Source: Xenoacremonium recifei | Lineage: Eukaryota; Ascomycota; Sordariomycetes; Hypocreales; Nectriaceae | NCBI GenBank assembly: GCA_012184525.1 | Contig: WOFQ01000006.1 | Span: 496,001 to 560,000 of the forward strand | Reading direction: 5' to 3' | Length of the DNA stretch: 64,000 nt | In this document: in pieces, positions 30,052-42,427 of the stretch | Position numbering within the stretch: the first letter of the stretch is position 1 | How the letters are laid out: every line of letters begins with the position of its first letter | Notes under the pieces: model-generated | Database searches by the model: none | Told to the model about the DNA's origin: nothing | The model's input: only the letters and a program-made list of their open reading frames with translations | Made by a program: the position numbers and the translations under genes

Positions 30052-30917
30052 ATGGCTTCCAAGGTCTTCATCGTGACTGGTGCAAGCAAGGGCATTGGCG
30101 CCGCCATCTCTCGCTACTTGCTGAAGCAATCACATAAAGTTGTCATCACGGCGCGGTCGGAGGATGCTCTCAAAGGACTGAAAAGCTCGCACCCTGACCA
30201 GGTGGAATACATTGCGGGAGACATCATCGCACCAGATGTAAGGAGAGACGAGAGATATCTTTGCTTTCACATCCAGAGCAGTGGCTAAAACTCGTGTCAG
30301 ATCGCTACCAGGTTGACGGACCTCGCTGTGTCGTCGTTCGGTAAGATCGACGGCATTGTCATCAACCACGGAGTCTTGTCTCCCAAGAAGTTCGCGGACT
30401 GCAGCGTTGAGGAATGGAAGCAGGTATTCGACGTCAACGTCTTCAGCGGCATCGCCTTGGCTCAGGCGGCTTTGCCGGAGCTGCGCAAGAGCAAGGGGTG
30501 CATGCTGTGGGTGTCGTCAGGTGCAGCACGCAAGGAGTATGTTTCTTGGTCATCCTACGGCGCAGGCAAGGCAGCCTGCAACTCCATTTCCGCACACATC
30601 GCCGTCGAGGAGCCCGAAATTACCAGCGTGGCCATTGAGCCAGGGCGAGTGGACACCGAAATGCAAGGCGTTATACGATCCGAAGGCTTGGGGCACATGA
30701 ACAGGGCGCAATACGACACATTCACCGACGCTTACGAGAAGGGCTTGCTTCTAAAACCGGAGCAGCCGGGACATGTTATGGCGAAATTTGTTGCCAACCC
30801 CCTCAAAGAGTTGAGCGGCAAGACGTTCTCGTAAGTCCCTCGACATTTTATTGCGGATCTACAGCTAACATACTACGAAGATGGAACTCACCTGAGGTAG
30901 CTGCCTACCAAGAATAG
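30052..30917 (+). CDS. Short-chain dehydrogenase/reductase (yeast YIR035C/IRC24-like)
   Basis: Three exons, 30052-30237, 30301-30830 and 30881-30917, 250 residues. The cofactor loop is VTGASKGIG (TGxxxGxG). The active site has NHG (the NNAG position), Ser in WVSSGAARKE and the catalytic YxxxK in SSYGAGKAACNS. The C-terminus continues through SWNSPEVAAYQE after the last intron. The size and the ending resemble the small NADP-dependent benzil/ketone reductases of fungi. It is cytosolic. It is divergent from the DAO-type oxidase gene, so the two may be co-regulated, for example one handling an imine or aldehyde product of the other. That link is inference. Confidence 0.92.
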
Positions 30918-32416
30918 ACGAAGAGGCTTGGGCGATACCTGTAACTCAAGCGGATGTTAGCTTGGATCATGATCAAAATGTACAGACAAAATAATTTAAA
31001 GGGGAAGATGCAAGTCAGTCGAAAGATGAAAAGCTCTACTTTACTCCACATGCGGTTTTCGGTATTAGCATGGAATGTAAGTTTCTTCATCATAGCATCC
31101 AGAAGTTGTTCGTGTTGAGGCATAAAACAGAATTTTGCATCCCTTACCTGATCATTTATCTTGTTCTTGTAGACGTTTGTGGACCAAGAAGGTCAAAGAG
31201 GCTGTGATATTCTTTTCGACCATTAGTCGCACGTCTCGAAGCACAGCACAAAACATGGGCGTTTGACGAGTGCTCAGGCTATCGATTGTATCCGTCATGA
31301 GACATCGGTATTTGATAGTACCAGATAGCAAAAGACATCATCGCGGTCCGTCGTAGGTCGGGGCGTCGTAGGGTCTGTCCTTACAGTTGATGTACGGGAT
31401 TTCTGGTCTGATACTGGTTAGCTTCCAGCACAAGAAGATGGTTTCGAGAGAGGAAATCAAAGAATTGGAGTCGGTCAGTTAATGTCTTTTTGGCTTAGAC
31501 GATGTCAATCAGCAACGGAAGCTTGTCGGACCTCCTAAGACTGGGGCGACAACTGTCTCTTCATGCGATGGTGGTGGGTGGGAATGGGAGCAGAGTGTGC
31601 AAGACTTACCCATTGAGGCCAGTAGAAATGTGTGGTTAGCAAAAGCACAGCTGCTTGAAGAAATCCTCGGCCACCAACCCAAGTGTAAATGGGCGGATCT
31701 TGCAGCGCAAGGAGAAGCTTTCTCACAGAGCCTTCACTGATGGGAGAGAGAATGAAGAAGCAGGAAATTTTTGGCCAGGAAATTTCGAGGACAAAATTCA
31801 GAAGCTTGTGTGGCCCGTGCGCCCGGTAATCAGCCTTTGTGGCTCGCCTGAGGCTCATGCGCTCGCTTCATTCCGGTGCAGTGTGGCGCGTGCCGACTGA
31901 GTCCAGCGGTCCACCTCAGTGAGGGTGAGGCCCCGTGCCTCCTGCGCCAGGCACCGCTACCTCTGCTGAGTATTTTTCTCAGGCTCCATCTGGCCCCAAT
32001 TTACCGCTATTACCTTATAGTCTGCGACGCGCCGGCGCTCAGATACAAAAGACCTGCACTTTCCCGCCGCCCCACCCGCTCAGCATCGACCTGAATTTGC
32101 GTCCCAGATTCGCATCTGAAGATCGAAGCCGACTAACAGAGGCCCGCTATCAATATTCGACCACAACTGCAACAATTAGCGATTCCTGCCGTGTACAGCA
32201 TCTCTTTGCCATCAAACAAGCAACTTGCATCAAGCTTCAAGCCTTTTGCTGTTTTATTGTCCACATTCTATCAATTTCTTTCTTGCCCCTTGCTCCGTCT
32301 GGTCTTTGTTTCCACTCGACGCCGTCCTCTCGACGCGACCGACTCTTATTAGGGACTCAGTCCTCTGTCCTCCTTTCACCCCAAAACTCCCTGCATCACA
32401 TATCCCGGTTGACAAA
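30918..32416. other. Intergenic with NC2-beta promoter and leader
   Basis: 1.5 kb without a supportable gene. The last 400 bp are pyrimidine-rich and probably form the promoter and 5' UTR of the NC2-beta gene. Several ORFs there have leader-like composition. Confidence 0.4.
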
Positions 32417-33439
32417 ATGTCGGACCATGAGTTCGGAGGTACGTGTGCTCGTTGGTGATGCATTTTATTCTGAGTTCCTGGCCCTGCAACGGCTTCCCGT
32501 CTCTCTGCTACCCGTGTTTGCCCCCCCTTGGAAGCCGTTTGGCTGGCATCAGCCGTCCGTGAACAACATAACATCACGGGCCGCGCCACTATGCGTCACG
32601 CCCTCACTCATTCACAGCAAACGGCTTCCGCAGTGCAAGGCCGCTCTTTCCTTGAAAGCATTTAACACAGGATGCCCTCAGCGAAGTCGCTCCCCGGCTC
32701 TTTCGGGCCATCGCTCTTGACTTTCACATCTCACTTACCCCTTCCGTCCCAAACGCGGTACCAAACGGTTTGCAACTTCCCAGCATCTCGCCTTCACAAG
32801 ACTTCACGGCCGTATTCCGCCATGCCCTTGACCGGCCAGGAAAAGTACTGGGCGAGAATCGACAGCGGTTTCTCAAGTTTGCACTTCATGTGTCAACCAC
32901 TTTTATGAATGAGGGCTAACCAGTTCTTGTAGCCAACGATGATCTGTCTCTCCCCAAAGGTTCGTTCGCCATTCTTTCAACCCCTGCTGCTTTTACTGAT
33001 GTATTCTTCCAGCCACTGTTCAGAAGATCGTCTCAGAGATCCTGCCCCCATCGGGCGGCGTCAACTTCGCAAAGGAAGCCAGGGACCTCTTGATCGAATG
33101 CTGCGTCGAATTCATCACCCTCATCTCCTCTGAAGCCAACGAGATCTCCGAGAAGGAGGCCAAGAAGACCATCGCATGCGACCACATCACCAAGGCTCTG
33201 GAGCAGCTGGGGTTCTCTGACTACGTACCCGCGGTGGTTGAAGCTGCACAGGAGCACAAGGAGGTCCAAAAGGTACGGCTTTCCTCTAATGCGGCTCCAT
33301 CATTTCAACAGCTTGTGCTAACATCTGACAGGGCCGAGAGAAGAAGGCCGATAAGTTCGCTAACAGCGGCATGTCTATGGAGGAACTTCTTCGTCTCCAG
33401 GAGGAGCAGTTTGCAGCAGCTAGGCAGCGCCATGGATAG
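32417..33439 (+). CDS. Negative cofactor 2 subunit beta (Dr1), histone-fold
   Basis: Four exons, 32417-32438, 32933-32959, 33013-33272 and 33332-33439, 138 residues. The first two coding exons are tiny (MSDHEFG and ANDDLSLPK) and the first intron is 494 nt, unusually long here. The histone fold begins LPKATVQKIVSEILP and continues through FAKEARDLLIECCVEFITLISSEANEI to HITKALEQLGF. The C-terminal KGREKKADKF and EELLRLQEEQFAAAR match NC2-beta. With NC2-alpha (Bur6) it clamps TBP on promoter DNA and represses or activates Pol II transcription in the nucleus. The yeast name is NCB2; I give no symbol because the fungal name is not known to me. Confidence 0.93.
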
Positions 33440-34098
33440 TGACACCACATAGTCTGGTTCGTCATAGTAGTAGCAGGCGTGTAGCAGGCAGGCATTTTGA
33501 GGCGTTTTATTCAGGTTCATGGTTCGGATGGGTTATTTTGCTTGCCGGAGCTGATGGAGCAGTTTTGGAGTCCACACATACCACCTTCATAGACAAGCTA
33601 GTGAATGAGCAGGCGTCTGGTTCTTGTTTGGAGATGTGACGTGGTTCGGTCGTATTCCGCGGTGTCCCGCTCGGCCAATGAATAGTGTGGCAAAGAAATC
33701 ATGCGTCCGGTCCTGGCAGCATAGAGATCATTATGCCGCCATTTTCAGGGCTCTACCGTGATTTGGTCGAAGAACGGCTCAGGCAGGCCTCAGGGCCTCG
33801 TGCAAGGCATAATTGAGTGCATATTACTGGTCAGGCACTTTGCAAGAAGGCAGAATCTCGAGACAGGCATCCATCATGAAAGCAACCCCCCACCTTATCG
33901 ATAACAGAGAAGCCTGGAATAAAGCACCCCACCTCCAAAGAACTTGTCCTCCATCTTCTGTCCTACATCTTCATGCGCCCTCTGCCCACAAGCTTCCGAC
34001 TCTGTCAGAATCTCAAATCCCTAATCGCAACCATAGGTCGAAGACGCCGCGATCGCCATAAGCCAGGGCCTCGCCTTCCCCGCTGGCTGGCTCGCAGA
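33440..34098. other. Intergenic between NC2-beta and sirtuin genes
   Basis: 3' flank of NC2-beta and promoter of the sirtuin. No gene or motif recognised. Confidence 0.4.
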
Positions 34099-35447
34099 AT
34101 GGGCCAGGAAGAGTCCATCATCAGCGACTCCGTTCCGCCAAAGACGCTGACGGAACGGAGTCTGGAGGCTGTCGCTGAATACATCAAGAGCGGAGAAGCC
34201 AAGCGCATCGTGGTCCTGACGGGCGCTGGTATCTCTACTGCTGCTGGAAGTAAGCTTATTGTTCGTCCTTTCGAAGCAAGGAATCAGCACCTGACCAATC
34301 ACCAGTTCCCGACTTTCGATCGCCCAAGACGGGGCTCTACAATAACCTCGCGCGGTTGAATCTTCCGTATGCCGAGGCCGTCTTCGATATATCCTACTTC
34401 CGAAACCACCCTGAACCCTTCTATGTCCTCGCTCACGAACTCTATCCGGGTAAATTCTACCCGACCGTCTCCCATGCATTCATCAATCTCCTTGCCCAGA
34501 AGGATCTCCTTCTGCGGCTGTTCACACAGAATATCGACTGTCTAGAGCGGGCGGCCGGAGTTCCTTCGGACCTGATCGTCGAGGCGCATGGAAGCTTTGC
34601 GACACAGCGCTGCATCGAGTGCAAGACAGAGTATCCTGATGACAAGATGAAGGAGCACGTGTTTGCTGGTGATGTGCCCCGTTGCGAAGAGCAGGGCTGC
34701 AATGGGCTCGTCAAGCCAGACATTGTCTTCTTTGGAGAGGCTCTTCCTAAGCGATTCGACCAGCTATCCTTTCAGACCCGAATGGCCGACTTGGTCCTTG
34801 TCATCGGAACGAGCTTGACAGTCTACCCCTTCGCCGGTCTACCAGAGATGGCGCAACCTGGTGTGCCCCGTGTGCTGTTCAATATGGAGCGAGTTGGACA
34901 GATGGGCGCTCGATCGGATGACGTTCAGGAGCTGGGCTCTTGCGACGATGGCATCCGCAGATTGGCTGATTTGCTAGGATGGCGAGATGAGTTAGAGAAG
35001 CTTTGGAGAGACACCGTCGGTGATGAAGAGTCGGACAGACAGCTGCGCAGCCAGGAGCGAGAAGAGGATGAAGTGGAGGAAGAGGTGCAGAAACTCACGG
35101 CTCAAGTCGAGGCTGCCCTGAAGTTGGATGATGAGGATAAGAAAGCGGAGGAAGCCGTCGACACTAAGATCGACGGAAACCCCAAGGATGTGGAGGCAGA
35201 CAAGCAGGGCGACGAGGAGAAGAAGGTTCCTCTCGAGGACGTTCAACCAGATCTATCAAAGGAGACGTCCGAAGCGATCCCAACACCTGCCGCTCAACCC
35301 TTGCCAACTACTCAAGCAGCACCAGCAGCATCAGAATCTACCACCGAATCAGCCGAAACATCCAAGGCCGAAGAGAAAGCGGTCGATTCCACACCAGCAA
35401 CTGTGCAGCATACGGATGAGGAAAAGGCTAAACCTTCTCTGTGCTAA
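34099..35447 (+). CDS. NAD-dependent protein deacetylase, Hst2/SIRT2 type
   Basis: Two exons, 34099-34249 and 34306-35447, 430 residues. The intron falls within the classic GAGISTAAGIPDFRSPKTG loop. Other sirtuin marks are TQNIDCLERAAG (Cys where most have Gly or Thr) and the catalytic His in VEAHGSFAT. The zinc site is CIEC...CEEQGC, followed by KPDIVFFGEALP and GTSLTVYPFAGL. The order and spacing fit class I sirtuins of the Hst2/SIRT2 branch, which deacetylate histone H4K16 and cytosolic proteins. The C-terminal 160 residues are a long acidic, Lys/Glu- and Thr/Pro-rich tail, probably disordered. Hst2 is mostly cytosolic with nuclear shuttling. Confidence 0.94.
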
Positions 35448-36118
35448 TAGACGGTACGATGAGCGGTATGGGTGGTCCGCTACGAAGAGATGTTTTCGAT
35501 GATACGAGATGAGATGTTGTTTACGACTATTTTTACAATACCCTTGGCGATACAGTTGGTGTATGTATCAGAAAGAACGGATGTATGGGTGTTGGCACTG
35601 TCACTGTTATGATAAAACTGGATTTGACGATTTACATAGATGCATCAGAGATATACAGACAGACCTTCCTCTTTATGATCCGTCGCGATTGAGTTGTGGT
35701 TTTTATCATTCATTAACTGACTCATTCACGAGTGCAGCATGAAACTCAAGAAGCTCGGATGTTATTTAGGTCTTTTCACTTACGAGTCTCCTGTGTTATC
35801 TAGCTCAGACAGTCTGTCACGAGGCGCATCGGTGGGCATGTCAAATCGTTTGGACCGCGTCAAATGCATCATACTAGTGCTTCTTATTTGTGATTGTAGC
35901 TAGTTGTAGCGGTGATGTACTTGTAGTACAGTAGTGATTACCTGGTTTGTATCCAAAGGAGCGAGTTCATTATTTTCCATCAAGTCATATCCTCATTAAG
36001 TCAATCCACCCGTTGAACATTCTTATCAGCATCAACATGCATACTGGATTCCAGCATGAGAGCAAGGGCAAATAGCAGAAGATCAAAGGAGCGTTACCGT
36101 GATTGCAGCGCATCATTC
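35448..36118. other. Intergenic between converging sirtuin and laccase genes
   Basis: Overlapping 3' flanks. No gene recognised. Confidence 0.4.
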
Positions 36119-38118
36119 TCACAGCCCGCTATCAATCTGGTCCGGGATGTTCGTCTTCGTCCAGGTCCCCCACTGGCGACACGTCTCCGCCACCACATTC
36201 GGAATCTTCAGCCTCTCGACCTCATCCGGCTCCGTCATGAACTGCACAAACAGCCCGGCGGACACGTGCCATGCAATGTGACAGTGGAACGGCCACATGC
36301 CTGCGCCACCGTCAGCTTTCAGCTTATGCAAGGGGCAAGGAGTACGAGAATGTCGTGAAAGGGGGGTATACGTACCAGGATTGCCGCCGGCGTCGAATTG
36401 CATGACTGCATATCCGTTGGGCCGGATCATAAAGACGTCGCGGCGCTGCGGGTTGGAGGGATTGACGATGGTGCCGTCCCAGGTGCCAGTGCCCTCGTTT
36501 ACGAGGTACATGTTGAAGCCGTGGAGATGCATCGGGTGGCTGTTCGGCAATACGTGATCCTGTCAGCACAGGCGTTTCATCTTACGAGACGGGGAAAGAC
36601 AAAGAATTGAAACTCACGCAATGGGTGTGGTGTTGATGACAGTCACTCGCACGCTCTTGGCAGTGCCCGTATTCTGAACATTCCACTCCTCCTCAAACGA
36701 ATGATTGCCCAGTTTAGCCAGCAGCAGTGTCGGACTATTGTAATTACCCCTAAAGCTCGAGTTGCCGAGGGACCAGAGCGTCGAACCCGTCGAGTTTTGG
36801 AATGTCTGGATGTCAAAGGTGAGCTCAAGATCGGGCGTCGGCGGCGTCACCACCGCGACGGGAACAGTAGTGGACAGGTCATCGTTGGCACAGGTTCCAG
36901 GGTCTGGCGAGTCCCAGGCCTGAGAGGTGGGCGCAACGGTGTCGTCCGCATTATCGTAATAGATGGCAGCGTAGGCATATGGCTGATTGGGAAGACTGCA
37001 CAGCGTCGAGATGTTGCTGCGCATCCAATACGAGCTCCCCTTAGCGTTGGCCGTGACGATTACGTCGGTGCGTTGCCCAACACCCAGTGTGACGACTTCA
37101 GTCTGGTAAGGCTGGACCGTGACAAAGTCGTTGGCAATGACTGTCATTGTATGGCCATCAATGGAAAACCGCTGCAGGGCTTCGGCACTAGTATTGATCA
37201 AGCGGAGGCGATGTTTCTTGCCGCGTCTGAACTTGAACTTGGAGACGCCAGCGTTGTTGTTGCAAGGAGTGTCATCACCGGCAGCAACAGTAGAGCAATT
37301 GAAGTTGTTCTTGCCGTTAATGAGGTTGTTGTCGGATAATGCAAAAGGAAGTTGGCCAGGGGACATGATTTGCTTGACAATATCATCGTATTGCGAGTGA
37401 TACCAATCGGACAGCAGGACAGGTCCGAGATCGATGTCGTAGTTGTTGGATTCACGAGGGCCGTAGATGACGATGGGACCGTACAAGCCGCCACCGTATT
37501 GAGCAGAGTAATGAGAGTGATACCAGGAAGTGCCATACAGCTCAGCTTTGAACTGGTAGGTGAAGCTTTGGCCAGGTGGGATAGGACACTGAGTGACGGC
37601 GGGGACACCATCCTCCCAGGGCGTGCCCGTCTGGAGGAAGCCATGCCAGTGAAGGGAGACGCCTTCATCAGGACTATCAATGGAGTTGTGGACGGTCACT
37701 TGAATAGTGTCGCCCCAATTGGCCTCGATGGGCGGGCCTGGGTAGGCGCCGTTCACCAAGAGGGCATTGATATCATACCCGTCCGGGGCGATGACATCCC
37801 TGCTGATGGTGAAGTCATAAGACCGAATCACACCCGTGTTAGGGTGGGTTTTATAGTAGTTCGTGTGTGCATTGAGAGTGCTCCAGGGGAAACCGTTGGG
37901 CAGGGGGTTGTTCGTGAGGAAGAGTGGGAGGACGGGGGCCAGGAGGGTTCCCAAAATCGACTTTCTGGAATGGGAATATCAGATGACTGAGCCGTAGGGC
38001 TGGGCGAAACAGAGACAGGAACTTACCCGTTGGTCCTGGACTGGCTCAGCTTGCCTCCCAAGCTCCCTTTCTTGAAAGCTCCTCCACTGCCCCTGACGGC
38101 TCTTTGGGTAACACCCAT
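36119..38118 (-). CDS. Laccase-type multicopper oxidase
   Basis: Four exons, 38118-38027, 37964-36618, 36539-36376 and 36300-36119, 594 residues. The four copper motifs are present: SLHWHGFLQ, SWYHSHYSAQ, HPMHLHGFNMY (created by joining exons 2 and 3, acceptor GAACAG) and PFHCHIAWHVSAGL. The Cys in HCH is the type 1 copper ligand. A hydrophobic stretch after a basic N-terminus (SILGTLLAPVLPLFL, residues about 33-47) acts as a signal peptide or anchor. Many N-glycosylation sites (NST, NIS, NSS, NHS) follow. Laccases couple four one-electron oxidations of phenols to O2 reduction, outside the cell, for pigment, lignin or toxin turnover. The basic 30-residue extension before the hydrophobic part is unusual for a signal peptide. 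Confidence 0.94.
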
Positions 38119-38230
38119 GTTTTATTTGAGAACGACAGACGATCGGCAGAACGAGCGAGAGAATTGGGGAGGAGGATTCAGGGTCTTGTGAAGATGGTTC
38201 GTCTCTTTCGTCAGGAGATCTTCCACGCTC

Positions 38231-38236
38231 TATATA
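38231..38236 (-). promoter_or_regulatory. TATA box of the laccase gene
   Basis: TATATA (in CCTATATAGAG on the minus strand) about 115 bp upstream of the ATG at 38118. Confidence 0.5.
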
Positions 38237-39858
38237 GGCAGACCCAGGACACCACCATGGCCACCACCAGGAGGGCCACATTCAGGATGCAGGATGGCAT
38301 CCGTCTAGACACGGACGTGGGGAGTCGGTGAGCCAGCCCAACACGGGATGAGGGCCTCAACAAGACGCTTTACGGGCGTCATCCGGGAGAAGTCTTCCCG
38401 CTCTGACATCTGACCGCAGCTGGTCCCATCGTGTAACTTCCCCGGGACGGATATCTCGGCCACATCCTGGTCGCCCCAGCTCTCAATCATCGTGTCCAGG
38501 GCATCCCATCCAGCTCTTCTCCAAATCTGGAAGCGCGTCGAGAGATGCGTCAAGCTGAAAGCACACCGGGTTGGCTATGATTTGTCTTAGAAGCGAAGCT
38601 TGGGGCGGTCTGGGGCGCCCCAAGGCCAACTCGGCGAGAAAAGCAACCATCGTGCCTAGCTTAATCATAACTGAGTCAAAGGCATCCCACTTGGGCAGCC
38701 AGACGGCCAACAAGACATCCTCTCGTCAAGCAACCCGCGTCACCAGACCTGTCAACATCTGCCAAGCAACATCTCAGCTCGGGAAGTGCATCGACGATCA
38801 CCGCAAGGCCCTATCAATAACCTGGTGCCCTCCAATGGGCCATCCAATCCGGATCCTTCTTGTATCTCCCCATGACTCCCTGCCTGGACTGATTTAGAAA
38901 TCGCAACATGCCGTTGGCATTGCGGAGCATTAACCTTAGATTTTGGCGGGAAAGGGGGGGGAAGGATTTTCCCCTAGGGCCCCAGGAAACGGCGGGCCGG
39001 TACAAACAAGGACTCCCCTGGAGTGTGATCTTCTCGAGGACTTCCCGAGTAGTAATCAGGTCTCGCAACAGAGCTGGGGCAGCATACGCAATGAGAAACC
39101 AAAAAGCGGTACGCAAGAGAGGATACGACGCTAGCTCGTGGTCCTAATCCCGGTCCTAGCCCAAAGACCCAAGGGCCTAAGTGAGCCGTGAAACCAGCCC
39201 AATGAGAAGCCTCAGCTTGGTCAACCAGCCTTGACAGGCTAGGGTGAGATCCCGTCTTTCGGGTCACCACTCTCGCCTGAAGCTCGCTTCGACCGCCGCT
39301 TGTCAAGCGCGTAAGGGCCAGCTCATCGCGCATTTCGCATCTTGCCTGCCATTGCTGAGGAGGGCGTGAATCATTTAACCGGCATCTTTCAACGAGCCAA
39401 TGAAAATGCACATCCCGCATGGCCAAGGAAGGTTATCATGGTTGACAACTTGATTATCAAGAAGCTTGTCAAGCAAGGAGGGTGGAGTCGCGAGAGTGTC
39501 GCCGTCAAGTGGGAGCTCTTCCGGCTGGCCCATTGTGCATTGTTGACAGAGACAGCATCTGACTGACATGTGCAGTCACTTGGCTGCCACTGGGTCCAGT
39601 CTTATTCCCGATAGGCCACTCCCGAGGATTGCTTGGGGCTCGTATTGTCTGTCAGTCGTTTGCCAGGATGGACGCAGCGACGTTCGCATTGAAGAGGCGT
39701 GCCAGGTGATCCGCTGATTGGCGATGCTTCCCAGGAAGTCGGAATAGAACAGGCACTATTTCGGGTCATTAACAAGCCCATTATTACACTGCCTCCACAC
39801 AGAGGGGAACTCGTCGATGGACAAAGGCATGATTACCGTCAGCAGCCTCTGCCCACAA

Positions 39859-39878
39859 GGCAGGCAGGCAGGCAGGCA
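39859..39878 (+). repeat. GGCA microsatellite, five units
   Basis: A perfect run of five GGCA units inside the gene-free region. Confidence 0.85.
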
Positions 39879-42427
39879 GATGCATCCTTAGGTGCGGCAT
39901 GTTGGTCGCTGCTAGACCACCAGCGGAGAAGCAGCTCCATCATCGTCTCCAGAATCAACCTGCATCGTGTTGTGGCCAACTGCATCCGGCCCTCTCAGCT
40001 AGCCACTTACCATCATAAACCTTGCTACGGCCGCTCTTCCTGGGCCAATCGCTGCGAGGCCCTATGAGCCATTTGTCTATTGCAGGAAACACTGCTGCAG
40101 CTCGAGAGAAACGGGGCCCAGCTCACAAGATTTTGTGGCTTGTTGCTTGCTGATATGATATGGAGGGCGGTCATGATTCCGTCTCGGCAGATGTCCCATA
40201 TCAAGACATCCATGGCAAGATGCACCATCCTGGCGCACCAATGATGGGGGTGACGTGCAGTCTGAACTGACACTCGTTAGCCCAAGTAGATCCCTCATCG
40301 CGTGACTTTCCCGGCGAAAAGCGCCCTCTGTGGCCTCGCATTTGGCCTGGAGGATCGTCCTGATCAAGACAGCTGTTGGCGTCATCTCCGCTGTCATGGC
40401 CACATCGAGTTCGACCATGCTCTAAACCTGGGCGCCACTTCGGAAATTTCATTAATAGATCACGCTCCTATCTGTGTAACTGGATGGCGCGGTTCTTGGC
40501 CAGCAGGATTCGGGAAGATGCTGCCGCGGACGGGATTGGCTCGCCTCGGGATGTGGGTGATCCACGGCCGAGCTGAACACCGAAAGGGAAAATGGAAAGC
40601 AATTGTGACCCAAACATAATGATAATATTGCTGTATGTCGATGGATATCCATCTTGTAGATTACAGAGTGCGGCCACCTTGGGCCAGACTGTACAGGGCG
40701 ACTGGTTTGTCGACGTGAGTTGGGTATTGGGACTCGTCCGATGCGCTCTCGCCGTTACGTTACGGCCTCCTCCATGCCGGGTTCGCCATCATCACTATCG
40801 GCCGTCGCTGCGCTCGCATGTACATCTCGTGCATTTTTAGGTCGGCGTCGCTTCGAATCACGCTACCAATGGACATGAAGAATCTGGCATGCCGCGTTCA
40901 GCTATGACATCGCATCAGAGTAAGAGGGGGGGATGAAATACCCAAAGGTGGCACCCGAACCAAGCATGTACTGCCCCAACGTTCTCATGATGCCATTGGG
41001 GCCGGCACCGTATCGGAAGATGTTGACAGTTCCTATTCAGGGTCAGTGTCGAGGCTCATCGGAACTCGCCTGGGTGATGCCGGGGAGTCTTTGCAGCACG
41101 AACCGAAGATGAAGCCAATGATGACTCCGACGGCTGAGAAATATGTCAGTATGCGCGCAAGAGAAGTCGGTTATCTCGTAAGGGTTGTCATACTTCCGCC
41201 CATCATGGCGCCCATCTTGACTAGAAGCTCAATGTTAACCCAGGCTGTGGTCTGAAACCGAGGCTCGCATCTTCAACGTACACTTCTCCATGTTGGAGGG
41301 GCCATGCTGGCCTGGCATCGGGGCGACGGGAGGCATCTCGAGTAGATTCGGCAATTGATGTCGGTTGTAGATGTCAATGGGTGCGGTGGCGGCTGCTCCT
41401 GGGCGGTATTCGTTCGAGCAAAACGGAACAGGTGATCGTGATACTGCTCGTCTAGGGCCCGGCTTCTTTAGGCTGGCTCAGATCTTTGAGAGCTCCGACG
41501 GAGCGAGCGCTCTGATTGGCTGTGAGAACCATCACAATCTGGGGTCCGGCAAAACAGTGCTTCCGGAAGCACGGGCCAGGCTACACAGTTTCCTCTCGTC
41601 CCTGAAAGGCCCGTAAACACTGTGCAGGACATCACGTGGAACCTTTTCGTGGGTCAACAACAGGCTCCACCGCGCGGCTATCCCAAGTTGAAGAGGCATT
41701 TCGAAAAGCATTGAATCTCTAGTGATCCAGCTGTCAGCCTCAAATTCGCAGCCCGTCCTTGTTCCTCCAGCGGCGTTGCAGGGAGCTATGGCTATGTGAG
41801 CACATGCCAGGCGGCTACGCAGTACGGGCCTGTGCTCCACTGTATCTCGCCCAACCCCCAATCACCAATTTCGACACGCCAACAGGCGCTTAGCGAGACG
41901 ACGGGGACACCCTGAAGACTCCCCATCAACCTCCCCATCAGCTCACGCAAAGGCCCTGAGCCAGTTCATCGCCGCGACGCGAATCCGCCCAGCCATCGCC
42001 GGCATCCTCTGTCTGGTGAGTTCTGCACGACCCTGGCCCCCTCTGGCCCCCTGCGGAAGCGCCCGCAGCCTTGGCCTCGTCAAACGGCCAGCCCCCCAAT
42101 GGGGATCGAGCCCCCTGCTGGCCTCGCCCAAGAAGCTCCCATGCATGCGGATCTAGTTCTGACAGATTTTCTTCTCTGCAACAGCATCGAACCTGCACGC
42201 GAGTGACGTCTTGTTTCAGCGAAGCGCATCCTGTTGTCGACGTCTCCTTTTCCATCTCGCAATCCTCCCATCCTCACCTCCGCGCGGACCATCACAACGT
42301 CACAATTTATCGATCGCGGTGGAGTGGTCTGCAATCACGGCACCCGACTTCGCTTCGCCCGCCACGAGACTCGATCTATCCTCAGCCTTTTCGTTCTATC
42401 TCCGTGGCCCATCTCTGAGCCTTCCCC

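Larger units (their letters stand above)
38119..42427. other. 4.3-kb gene-free region
   Basis: Holds the laccase promoter on the left and the promoter and leader of the FHA gene on the right. Many short ORFs exist on both strands; none has domain-like sequence, consistent length or splice-linked continuation. A GGCA microsatellite lies at 39859. A probable leader intron of the FHA gene lies at 42016-42184 (GTGAGT...AACAG). Lineage-specific short genes or non-coding RNA cannot be excluded. Confidence 0.45.
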
